Position numbers and translations under genes: made by a program
Notes under the pieces: model-generated
Told to the model about the DNA's origin: nothing
Database searches by the model: none
Seen by the model: the letters and a program-made list of their open reading frames with translations, nothing else
Assembly: GCA_040182905.1 (NCBI GenBank)
Contig: JARQWU010000031.1
Coordinates: 1-62,458, forward strand
Reading direction: 5' to 3'
Source: Barthelona sp. PAP020
Taxonomy: Eukaryota > Metamonada: BaSk clade
Length of the DNA stretch: 62,458 nt
Shown here: positions 1 to 7,580 of the stretch, piece after piece
How the letters are laid out: each line of letters begins with the position of its first letter
Numbering within the stretch: position 1 is the first letter of the stretch

Positions 1-59
1 TGTCCAAAATCTGAAAACTCTTTCACAATAGGTATTCTTTCATCAACAATATCTTCCAT
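1..59 (-). CDS. Possible 5' end of a gene running off the window edge
   Basis: Read on the minus strand, an ATG at 59-57 opens a frame that stays open to the window edge and encodes about 19 residues, acidic at the start (MEDIVDERIP). The stretch is too short to recognise. It would be transcribed in the same direction as the repeat-protein gene at 104-1159 and lie immediately downstream of it. It could also be an internal exon or a chance open stretch. Confidence 0.3.
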   Translation of the reverse strand, partial: MEDIVDERIPIVKEFSDFG

Positions 60-103
60 AAACACCTACAATGAAAAAACAAAAAAATATTCTTCCATAA
101 TTT

Positions 104-1159
104 TTATTGATAAATGTTAAAACCTGATTGAATAGGAAAACCAGAAGTGTCCATTGGTTGAGGTTCAATGTAATTTTGATTCATTCCAGGATCAGGGTAT
201 CCTCTGTACAGTGATTCCCTGCTGTTAGATTGTATGGGTGTGATTCCTGGTTGAGGTTGATTCATTCCAGGAAAGTTATGTTGAACAGGTGTAATACCAG
301 TTCTAGGTTGGTTTATACCAGGAAGGTTTGGTTGCATTGGTGTTACACCAGGTTGAGGTTGATTTACACCAGAAAAGTTAGGTTTTACAGCTGAAATCCC
401 TGGTTGAGGTTGATTCATACCAGGAACGTTATGTTGAACAGGTGCAATACCTGGTTGAGGTTGATTTATACCAGAAAAGTGTGGTTGTATAGGTGTGATA
501 CCAGGATGAGGTTGATTCATTCCCGGAAAATCTGGTTCTATTGGACGAATTAAAGATGCACCGGGAACATATTGAATTCCATCTTCAACAATAACTTGAT
601 ATGTTCTATTACATTGTTGAAATACAGGAAGCGAAGTTGTAACAAATGAAATTTCAAAACATCTTTCACAAAAACCATTGATATAAATATCAGGTAATCC
701 AATAATTGGATATAAATAATCAAAACACGCAACCTTATGTCGTCTTATTCTTGAACATGGATCATTATCATTACAACAACAAGGTCTGATAACATTTTGA
801 TTGGGACAAAAAACAAATCTGGTGTTGTTAAAATTTTGTCTGGGATAAGAAAGGTTGATACTGTGACCAATTGGTTTCGACAGATTGGAAACTCTTTCGA
901 TGATGCGTTGGTGACAATTTACCCATGGTTTAAATTGTCCTGTAAAATTTTGCATGATTTCACGTTGTTGGGTAACAAAGTCATTTTGCATATCTTGTTG
1001 CATTCTGAACATATCTTGTTGATGTGCAGCCATTTCATTTTGCATATCTTGTTGTATTCTAAACATGTCTTGTTGCGTTTGTGCTTGATGTTGAAACATT
1101 TCCCTTTGTATTTCTTGATGTTGTCTTTGACTTTCGTCAAAAAAGCCTCTCATATTCAT
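104..1159 (-). CDS. Proline/glutamine-rich tandem-repeat protein with Cys-rich middle
   Basis: This is a protein of about 351 residues when started at MNMRGFF; the frame is open further upstream, but that part reads like UTR. Three zones are visible. The N-terminal zone is Gln/Met-rich with two 18-residue copies built on QQDMFR-QQDMQN. The middle zone is Cys-rich and contains a CCC cluster and a CERC pair. The C-terminal zone is six near-identical 17-residue repeats (consensus around PGMNQPQPGITP). There is no clear signal peptide or membrane segment. The repeat zone resembles flexible, proline-rich linker tails seen in membrane-associated or adhesive proteins, but I recognise no family and assign no function. 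T-rich sequence lies upstream of the start. Confidence 0.6.
   Translation of the reverse strand: MNMRGFFDESQRQHQEIQREMFQHQAQTQQDMFRIQQDMQNEMAAHQQDMFRMQQDMQNDFVTQQREIMQNFTGQFKPWVNCHQRIIERVSNLSKPIGHSINLSYPRQNFNNTRFVFCPNQNVIRPCCCNDNDPCSRIRRHKVACFDYLYPIIGLPDIYINGFCERCFEISFVTTSLPVFQQCNRTYQVIVEDGIQYVPGASLIRPIEPDFPGMNQPHPGITPIQPHFSGINQPQPGIAPVQHNVPGMNQPQPGISAVKPNFSGVNQPQPGVTPMQPNLPGINQPRTGITPVQHNFPGMNQPQPGITPIQSNSRESLYRGYPDPGMNQNYIEPQPMDTSGFPIQSGFNIYQ
239..544 (-). repeat. Six 51-bp tandem repeats within the coding sequence
   Basis: Six consecutive 51-bp units each encode 17 residues of the pattern P-x-x-P-x-F-x-G-x-N-Q-P-x-P-G-I-T. Units differ mostly at third positions and at a few variable residues, so the array has diverged but kept its frame. 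A unit length divisible by three lets copy number change without breaking the protein. Confidence 0.85.
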
Positions 1160-1413
1160 ATTAAAAGTAAAATAAATTTCTTTGTTTCCTTGACATCTTT
1201 CATTGCTTCTAATTTTGATTAGCTTTTTTTGCAATAATATACTTTCTTTGAATTGTTTATGAAAACACAGATAAAGAATGAAGAATTTCTGTAAGAGAAA
1301 GGAATTCAATCTTTGGAAACTTTTTTTTTTTGCAAATTGGATTGTTTCACATTAAATATTCTTCAAATATGTTTAAGGGCTTAAATTTGTACAGAATAAA
1401 AATTTTAAACAAT

Positions 1414-2523
1414 TTATTCATCAACAGATGCACCATTTTCACAAATTTCACTGGATGAGGAATTGGAATTTTGTGATCTTTGTTTTCTTCTTTGTAACAG
1501 TCTCTTTTCTACTTGATTTGCGGCGACTTCAATATTTTTTGTTCCGCTTTCCTGACAATGGTCCAAATATTGGATTCTTAAAGTAGCTTCGTATGTATTT
1601 TCGAGCAGGTCACAGAATTTCTGGAAAGTTTCGGGAGAAATGAAGCGCTGAAGTGGATATGTGTAAGTGGGTATTCTCTTTGCACCCGCGATATGTACTT
1701 TTTGACTGTCTTTCAAATACAATTTTCGATCCATAACGAAATGCCTCAGAATATATCTTTTGCGCAAACCAAACATGTATGTTTGTAAAAGCTGCAACTG
1801 GGCCATGAATTGAACTACGTTTTCGGTGTCATCCAAATCGACTTTCACAATGTAGGATTCCAAATCATCCAACGAATCGATTAAAAATTCTTCACGCAAA
1901 CAATAGAAACCAACTGCAGCATGTTCATCGGGCAGTTTTGGTGGAGGATATTCTGTGGGTTCTGGGAACTTTTTCTGCGAATTTTCTGGTGTAAACGGTG
2001 TCCTGACTACACTAGAAGGTCTTGTACGCTCTGATTTTGGCAAAGTTGGCAGTTCAGGTTTATGTATTTTCTTTTGAAGAACGGAACTGAAATCTTCTGT
2101 TGGTACGACAGGGTTCACAGGTGAATCATCGTGTAAAAAGTGTTTTGCGTTATCTTTTCCCAACGGAAAATATGTATTGAAATAGTGCTTGTAGGTATCT
2201 TCAGTCGTTTTTCCAATTTCTGAGGCAATTCTTTCCCAAAAACCAATTCCATAGCATCGTAAACCTTCTAACAATTTCAGCTCATCTTCAACACTCCATC
2301 CCTCTTCAAAAAGGAAGGGTGAGTTATCATGAATTATGACAAATTTATGGTCCGGAGAATGGTTTTTGAACTTCACTGATGCACAAAAGCAATTCAAACA
2401 TAAATCCGTGTCAATACAATCTATACATTTAATTCTTGGTTCGTATGTCAATATTTTCCCACAATAATCACAATAAAATGGTGAAACTTCTGGTTTCCGT
2501 TCTTCTGCCGTGGTAGGATTCAT
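1414..2523 (-). CDS. ADA2: ADA2-like transcriptional adaptor (ZZ finger + SANT), no SWIRM domain seen
   Basis: A 369-residue protein when started at MNPTTAEERK. A ZZ-type zinc finger occupies about residues 16-60 (C18, C21, C33, C36, C42, C45, H55, H59). A SANT/Myb domain follows at about 75-120 (EEGWSVEDELKLLEGL). The middle region has the ADA2-specific helical segment with basic residues (about 245-330). In the family ADA2 binds GCN5 and stimulates histone acetylation in SAGA-type complexes. The usual C-terminal SWIRM domain is not evident; the protein ends in a basic then Ser/Asn-rich tail, shorter than yeast ADA2. The start sits only 135 bp from the divergent TRM82 start. The frame is open upstream to 2580, but that would overlap the neighbour's leader. 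Confidence 0.85.
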   Translation of the reverse strand: MNPTTAEERKPEVSPFYCDYCGKILTYEPRIKCIDCIDTDLCLNCFCASVKFKNHSPDHKFVIIHDNSPFLFEEGWSVEDELKLLEGLRCYGIGFWERIASEIGKTTEDTYKHYFNTYFPLGKDNAKHFLHDDSPVNPVVPTEDFSSVLQKKIHKPELPTLPKSERTRPSSVVRTPFTPENSQKKFPEPTEYPPPKLPDEHAAVGFYCLREEFLIDSLDDLESYIVKVDLDDTENVVQFMAQLQLLQTYMFGLRKRYILRHFVMDRKLYLKDSQKVHIAGAKRIPTYTYPLQRFISPETFQKFCDLLENTYEATLRIQYLDHCQESGTKNIEVAANQVEKRLLQRRKQRSQNSNSSSSEICENGASVDE

Positions 2524-2658
2524 GTTGAAGTGGTAAACAACAAAAAATTTTTTTGTTTTTGAGAAATGTATGGTGTTCAAAAAATTGTTGGTTGTTCTGA
2601 GTTAAGTGCTCTGGTTGTATCAAAGACATTGTTTATCAATTGGAAAATTTCTTCGAAG
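2524..2658. promoter_or_regulatory. Divergent intergenic region between ADA2 and TRM82
   Basis: Only 135 bp separate the two chosen start codons, so the promoters and 5' leaders of both genes must lie here. On the ADA2 coding strand a T-rich run is absent, but an A/T-rich stretch (AAAAAATTTTTTTG) is present near 2545-2558. No TATA box can be assigned with confidence. Confidence 0.4.
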
Positions 2659-3642
2659 ATGCAAACCATTGAATTCACCAAGCCGATTTTGTATTTGGAG
2701 ATCAGAGCTGATCACAAATTCTTGTTGATCGGGTTTGCAAAAGAGTTTAAGGTTTATAGTATCCATCAAGAGGAGAATGAGATTGAAGAGATTTGGTCAT
2801 GGGAAAACAAAAGGAAAATCTGTCATTTATTGTTCGCCCCTGTAATTGAAAATAGAGCAGATCTGTTTCACATTATCTATCATGATAAATTTGGCGATGT
2901 GTTCATAATCTTTCCTGAGGAACAACTTGACATTGAGCCCTACTTGTCTGAGGAGCTGTTACCGGAAGATTATTTTGTGAATGCCAAGTTCAAGTTTTTG
3001 CTTGGGCACATTGGTTTTATCACTGCTTTGAAACTTTCATCAAGCAAACAACATCTGCTCAGCTGCGATCGCGATTCCAAAATTAGGATATCGAAGTGGC
3101 CTGAAACTCGAGAGATCTGCTGTTTCATTCATCACGCTTCTAATGCTATTTCTGATGCTGTTTGGCTTGACGATGAAACTATTTTGGCTTCTGTTGTTGA
3201 CGGAAGTCTTTTGCTTGGAAATTTGAAGGGTGAATCTGAGATTTTAGATGTTCGTGTAAATGAAGGAACAACAACTTTGTTTAAGTTTGATGGCAGGGTG
3301 TTTTTAACATTCAACAACAAGAATTTGGAGGTTTATGAAATACTTGCCGAGGAGAAATCAGTAAAGAAGGTCTTTTTCAGGGAAGACTGCTTGTTTGAAA
3401 ACTACTGCATTGTGGATGATGTTTTATGTTTGTTGTGCTACAACGAAGACAAAAAGATCAACATCTTCACGTTGAAGAGAGATGAGGCAAACTTTGAAGT
3501 GCATCAAGACGAATTCCTTTTGAAAGTGCAAGATGATATATTGATGATCAATCACGATGACTTTGTGAAGAGACATGTCGAGCCTCTACGATATATTGAC
3601 ATTGATGTGTCACAAGAATCAAAACGTGATAATGCTGATTGA
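2659..3642 (+). CDS. TRM82: tRNA (guanine-N7) methyltransferase non-catalytic WD40 subunit, TRM82/WDR4-like
   Basis: A 327-residue WD40-repeat protein. The best signature is the segment around residues 111-145 (FLLGHIGFITALKL then LSCDRDSKIRIS), which matches the TRM82/WDR4 blade carrying DRDEKIR. In the family this subunit supports the TRM8/METTL1 catalytic subunit, which makes m7G46 in tRNA. The frame is open to 2566 with an upstream Met. I chose MQTIEF because the extension overlaps the ADA2 leader and looks non-conserved. It ends TGA and is followed shortly by the BRO1 gene on the same strand. Confidence 0.85.
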   Translation: MQTIEFTKPILYLEIRADHKFLLIGFAKEFKVYSIHQEENEIEEIWSWENKRKICHLLFAPVIENRADLFHIIYHDKFGDVFIIFPEEQLDIEPYLSEELLPEDYFVNAKFKFLLGHIGFITALKLSSSKQHLLSCDRDSKIRISKWPETREICCFIHHASNAISDAVWLDDETILASVVDGSLLLGNLKGESEILDVRVNEGTTTLFKFDGRVFLTFNNKNLEVYEILAEEKSVKKVFFREDCLFENYCIVDDVLCLLCYNEDKKINIFTLKRDEANFEVHQDEFLLKVQDDILMINHDDFVKRHVEPLRYIDIDVSQESKRDNAD

Positions 3643-3766
3643 TAAAGTAGTCATAAATTATAGTTAGTCAGATGCTTTTATTTTTAGACGAATTGTTCCC
3701 AAAAATTTTGGATGATTCATTCCGTGCAAAAGAAAACTACAACAAATTTTTATTAGTTCTTTCAAC

Positions 3767-4924
3767 ATGAAATTCATTCGCTTTCCAGTTAGAGGCACAA
3801 GAAATATTAGTTTTACCAATTTTGCAAAAAAAATGAAGGATTTACCCCCCAGTTCAAGGGACAAACTGGCATATTTAGGAGACATGCGAAACAGCTTCAC
3901 TGAATTGCTTTACGACAAGAATTGTGCACCACAGCTTCTTGTTAGAGCAGCGAAAGGATATCTTCAAGCTATTTTTACAATTGAAAATTGGAAGAAGACT
4001 ATCTTTCCATCTTTCAATGGTGAGTTCAGGGAGAGTTTTGAGTGGAGTTTTGCCTTTGCATCAAAGAATAGTGGCTGGGAAAAAATTGATTCCATCTATT
4101 GGGAAATGGCCAATGTCATTTTAACAATTGTTGAACAAAATTCGAACATTTGTTATGATTTGTTTTATGGGAACCAAGGTGGAAGAACTCGTCCCCATGT
4201 TGAAGCTGCGATTGCTTGCATGAAAGAGTCCATTTCTCTCTTACAATTTCTGAGTAATGTTGTTTTAAATGAATTCACAATGTCAGTTACCCCAATTACT
4301 ATTACCAGACAGTACATATCTGCACTGATGAATTATTTCACTGGAATGTTGTTGTTCCTGCAACTTCAGGTGTTGGATGCAGATTTGGAGAGCAACTTCC
4401 CCATTTTGAACAAAATTTGTTTAAATATACATTGCCTCATGACCGCTGGATTATCGTCTCTTGAAAATTCAACAGATGGAAGAAATGTTTTTGAATTGGT
4501 TTCTCCTGTATTGACCAAAACTATGACCAGTCTTGCTTTTGGTTGCCGTGGACGTTCTTTGTATTTCAGAGCCAGACATTTGATGAGAACTCGAGAAAGT
4601 GCTCAAAAAGATTGCAATTTGGCAATTGGCTTCTTGGAACAGGCCATTCCAATGATAGATAGTGCTGTACGTATTTGCCGAACCCGCAATGTTTTTCCTC
4701 CCAATGACAGAGGAGTGGAAGTTTTTGAAAGCTATATGGGACAAATGACTGAACATTTGGAAATGTACAAGGAGAAGAATCGCTCTTTCTATGTTTTACC
4801 CAGAATTTCTGAAGCTGATGTTCTTCAAAAAATCTCAGAAGACACCCAAGTTGTGCCCGTTTCGAGCGTTGCTGAAGATATTCCAACGTTTATTCCTCTT
4901 CAACCCATCTGGCAGTCATTGTAA
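3767..4924 (+). CDS. BRO1-domain protein (BROX/ALIX-like, BRO1 domain only)
   Basis: A 385-residue protein that is essentially one BRO1 domain. Features include SSRDKLAYLGDMRNSF near the N-terminus, the RPHVEAAIACMKESI and FGCRGRSLYFRARH helices, and a tail with IPTFIPLQP. BRO1 domains bind ESCRT-III (CHMP4/Snf7). Human BROX has a similar size but ends in a CAAX box; this protein ends in QSL with no Cys, so lipid anchoring is not supported. The V domain and Pro-rich tail of ALIX are also absent. The 3' end is convergent with the NTF2-like gene, 58 bp away. Confidence 0.8.
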   Translation: MKFIRFPVRGTRNISFTNFAKKMKDLPPSSRDKLAYLGDMRNSFTELLYDKNCAPQLLVRAAKGYLQAIFTIENWKKTIFPSFNGEFRESFEWSFAFASKNSGWEKIDSIYWEMANVILTIVEQNSNICYDLFYGNQGGRTRPHVEAAIACMKESISLLQFLSNVVLNEFTMSVTPITITRQYISALMNYFTGMLLFLQLQVLDADLESNFPILNKICLNIHCLMTAGLSSLENSTDGRNVFELVSPVLTKTMTSLAFGCRGRSLYFRARHLMRTRESAQKDCNLAIGFLEQAIPMIDSAVRICRTRNVFPPNDRGVEVFESYMGQMTEHLEMYKEKNRSFYVLPRISEADVLQKISEDTQVVPVSSVAEDIPTFIPLQPIWQSL

Positions 4925-4982
4925 TTTGTAAGTTGTGTAAATAAATAAACCTCAAAGCATTTATTTTTTATTGCGTGAATAA
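4925..4982. terminator. Shared convergent 3' region with polyadenylation-type signals on both strands
   Basis: The 58 bp between two convergent stop codons contain AATAAA-type hexamers on the plus strand (AAATAAATAAA, near 4938-4949) and TTTATT, their complement, about 20 bp later for the minus-strand gene. This suggests overlapping 3' UTRs with closely spaced cleavage sites for both genes. Confidence 0.5.
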
Positions 4983-5392
4983 CTATGCAAAGACAATTTG
5001 AAACATGAAATTGGTGACAACAAAAGAATCTTCTTCTTCCATCAAGTGGAAGAACATGGTGAATGGCATTTGGTTCTCTTTTTGGTTGTTGATACACACC
5101 CATCCAGAGGCCAAAATGTTCAAACCTTCAGACAAAGAGACTTGACAAGTGATGGTGGCTACTTTGTGTTCTGTAGAACTGAAATTCAACTTTCCCAAGT
5201 GTTCAACAAACTGATCCTTTCCGGAAATAACCTTTCCATTGTAGTTAACTTCAACTTCATCGTGCTATGGTGTTAGACAATAAACAAAACAAAATTTCTT
5301 CATACGAAATAGCCAGTGGGATCTTCACGTTCATCAAAACAAGACAAAAAGTATTCAACAAATTCCTTACCGATTTCCTCAGGGGATGACAT
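4983..5392 (-). CDS. NTF2-like domain protein (NTF2/NXT1 family), two exons
   Basis: The CDS is complement(join(4983..5264,5306..5392)), 122 residues, the usual size of NTF2. Exon 1 encodes MSSPEEIGKEFVEYFLSCFD, the first helix of the fold. Exon 2 supplies NGKVISGKDQFVEHLGKL and ends with the diagnostic FHLMEEED and FMFQIVFA strands. NTF2 imports Ran-GDP; the relative NXT1 pairs with the mRNA export factor NXF1. The VSG-like insert (VISGKDQ) is somewhat closer to NXT1, and I cannot decide between them. The intron is 41 nt, phase 0. An upstream in-frame exon (5439-5464) joined through a 36-nt GT-AG intron (5403-5438) would add 12 residues, so the true start is uncertain. Confidence 0.8.
5265..5305 (-). 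other. 41-nt spliceosomal intron in the NTF2-like gene
   Basis: On the minus strand it starts GTATGA and ends CATAG, with a branch-point-like TCTAAC ten nucleotides before the end. Removing it restores the reading frame exactly (phase 0) and bypasses an in-frame TGA within the donor. Confidence 0.85.
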
Positions 5393-5553
5393 GTGGAACA
5401 GACTAAGAACAAAAAGAAAATGAGGAGATGCAATTTACATTCTTTGAACCATTTCGGACACCATTTGTTCTGCAACAACTCTTGTCGAAACAAACACAAT
5501 TGTTTCTTCATTTTTCGTTTTGTAAATCCTTTTTTTTTATAGTCGCAATACAG

Positions 5554-7464
5554 ATGTCTGACTCCGAATCAGAATATGTGAGCAGTGATGTTTCAGATGT
5601 TGAGGACGAATACTCTGAAGAAGAAGAAGTTATGAACACTGTTGGTAACATTCCAATGGAATGGTATGACGATTATGACCACATTGGTTATGATATTGAG
5701 GGAAAACCTATCATGAGACCTCCTCAACGAGATGAAGTTCAAAAATTCTTGGATCTACAAAGTGGTCGTGCTTTTCGTTTGGTTCGTGATGACTTGAATC
5801 AACGTGATGTCGAGTTGTCGAATGAAGACCTTGATTTGATTAAACGCTTGCAAACTGGAAGGTTTCCAAAAGGCGTTGATCCATTCGAAGATTTTTCGCA
5901 TTTGTTTGCAACTGAGCCTCTTAAATACCCGCTTATTGCACCAACACCCAAAAAATCGTCGTTTACACCCTCAAAGTACGAAGCTTCGGAGGTTCGTCGT
6001 CTTGTGAAGGTTCTAAAAGAAAAAGGTGTGTTAGATAGACCCTTAAAGACCAAACCAGCATCATATGATCAGATTATTTGGAACGATGATGAAGTTCCCT
6101 TCAGAAGATCTCACTTGGCTCCTCCTCCAAGGGCTTTGCCTGGTCATGCTGAATCATACAATCCCCCAGACGAATATGTTCCTGATCAAGATGAATTGGA
6201 TCGATGGGCCGAAATGGATCCTCAAGATAGACCCCTTGATTTTATTCCCAGAAAGTACAACTCGTTGCGTCGTGTTCCACTTTACATTCCTCTGCTTGAG
6301 GAAAACTATAAGCGATGCCTTTCCTTGTATGTCCTGCCCAGACAGCGTAGGATGCGTTCTAATGACCGTCCTGAAGATTTGTTGCCCAAACTTCCTGATC
6401 CGAAGTCGTTGAGACCATATCCCCGTGTTATGGCCAATGAATTTAAATCTTATACCGGTAGATCTGCCCAAGTCACCTCGTTGCACATTCATCAACAAGG
6501 ACAATTCGCTGTTGTTGGTGATGCGAGCGGAAATGTGCGTGTTTTGGAGATTTTGACCGGTCGTGTGATGCGTTCGTATGATGTCGGAAAATACCTCGGT
6601 ATCGATGAACCAATCACAAAAGTCGAGTTTTTCCCTGGACCTTCAGTTCTGATTGCTGTTGCCATTGGAACACAATTATTATTTATTTTACCTAAGGTCA
6701 GCCCAGCAGTTACTGCTGCTGACACTTTGCTATTGGCATCAAAGTTAGCGAACAGAGCGAATTCCAACAATGTTGAATGGAAAAAAGGTGAAGTTGAGCA
6801 TATTTGTGCAATTGCAACGCATCCTTATGAGATCAAGGACTTTGCATGGTATCCAAAGGGAACATACATTGCCGTTTTATACAACAACAGAAAAACTAGA
6901 CCCGTTGTTTTGCACAACATTGCTAAATCAAGAACAGATATTCCCATTGCTTCATTGAAAGGAGATCTAAAATTCCTAAATTTCCATCCTTTCGAGCCGA
7001 TCTTATTCATCACCTCCAACAAGTTGATAAGAGGTTTTGACCTAACAAAGAATTTGAAATTAGTAAGGCGTATTGTATCTGGTGTTGAAGCAATACAAAC
7101 AATTGCCTTTCATCCTTCTGGTAACCATGTTATCACGGGTGCAATAAACAATAAGGTTTCTTGGTTTGATATGGATATTGGGCAGTATGCATACAAGGTA
7201 CTGGATTATCACAAGTCTCCTGTCTATTCAGTTAGTGTTCATGAAAGATTGCCACTTTTTGCTTCTGGTTCGAAGGATGGTAAAATTAATGTTTTTCATG
7301 GTAACGTTACAAATGACAACGTTACTATTGTTCCAGTGAAAGCGTTATCAATAGTCAATGAGAGAGATTCCTCAATTGGAGTGAGTAAAATATGTTGGCA
7401 TCCTTACGAACCCTGGATTTTTGCAGGATATGACGACGGGATGGTCAGATTATTTACTGAATAA
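5554..7464 (+). CDS. BOP1: Ribosome biogenesis protein BOP1/ERB1
   Basis: A 636-residue protein. It has an acidic N-terminus, then a BOP1NT domain (about residues 30-330) with the hallmark EWYDDYDHIGYDIEGKPI, then a C-terminal WD40 propeller (about 290-636) ending with CWHPYEPWIFAGYDDGMVRL. In the family BOP1/ERB1 forms the PeBoW complex with PES1/NOP7 and WDR12/YTM1 and acts in 27S pre-rRNA processing for the large subunit. It is shorter than human BOP1 (746 residues) mainly because the acidic N-terminus is short. The start MSDSESEY follows a T-rich leader. The gene is divergent from the NTF2-like gene with a gap of under 165 bp. Confidence 0.95.
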   Translation: MSDSESEYVSSDVSDVEDEYSEEEEVMNTVGNIPMEWYDDYDHIGYDIEGKPIMRPPQRDEVQKFLDLQSGRAFRLVRDDLNQRDVELSNEDLDLIKRLQTGRFPKGVDPFEDFSHLFATEPLKYPLIAPTPKKSSFTPSKYEASEVRRLVKVLKEKGVLDRPLKTKPASYDQIIWNDDEVPFRRSHLAPPPRALPGHAESYNPPDEYVPDQDELDRWAEMDPQDRPLDFIPRKYNSLRRVPLYIPLLEENYKRCLSLYVLPRQRRMRSNDRPEDLLPKLPDPKSLRPYPRVMANEFKSYTGRSAQVTSLHIHQQGQFAVVGDASGNVRVLEILTGRVMRSYDVGKYLGIDEPITKVEFFPGPSVLIAVAIGTQLLFILPKVSPAVTAADTLLLASKLANRANSNNVEWKKGEVEHICAIATHPYEIKDFAWYPKGTYIAVLYNNRKTRPVVLHNIAKSRTDIPIASLKGDLKFLNFHPFEPILFITSNKLIRGFDLTKNLKLVRRIVSGVEAIQTIAFHPSGNHVITGAINNKVSWFDMDIGQYAYKVLDYHKSPVYSVSVHERLPLFASGSKDGKINVFHGNVTNDNVTIVPVKALSIVNERDSSIGVSKICWHPYEPWIFAGYDDGMVRLFTE

Positions 7465-7580
7465 TTGAGTTAAAATAAATGAATATCGGTTTTCTTTTTT
7501 TCGAAATCGCTCAAAAGAAAAAATTTTTTTACTCCAATAATCGAATTAGCTTGTACCGATTTTGATTATTAAAGCCATTA

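Noticed and set aside
5522-5542. GTAAAT...ATAG segment of 21 nt in the BOP1 leader, looking like a 5' UTR intron
   Set aside because: Shorter than any other intron here, a pure T tract without branch motif; the T tract is better explained as the common leader/promoter feature.
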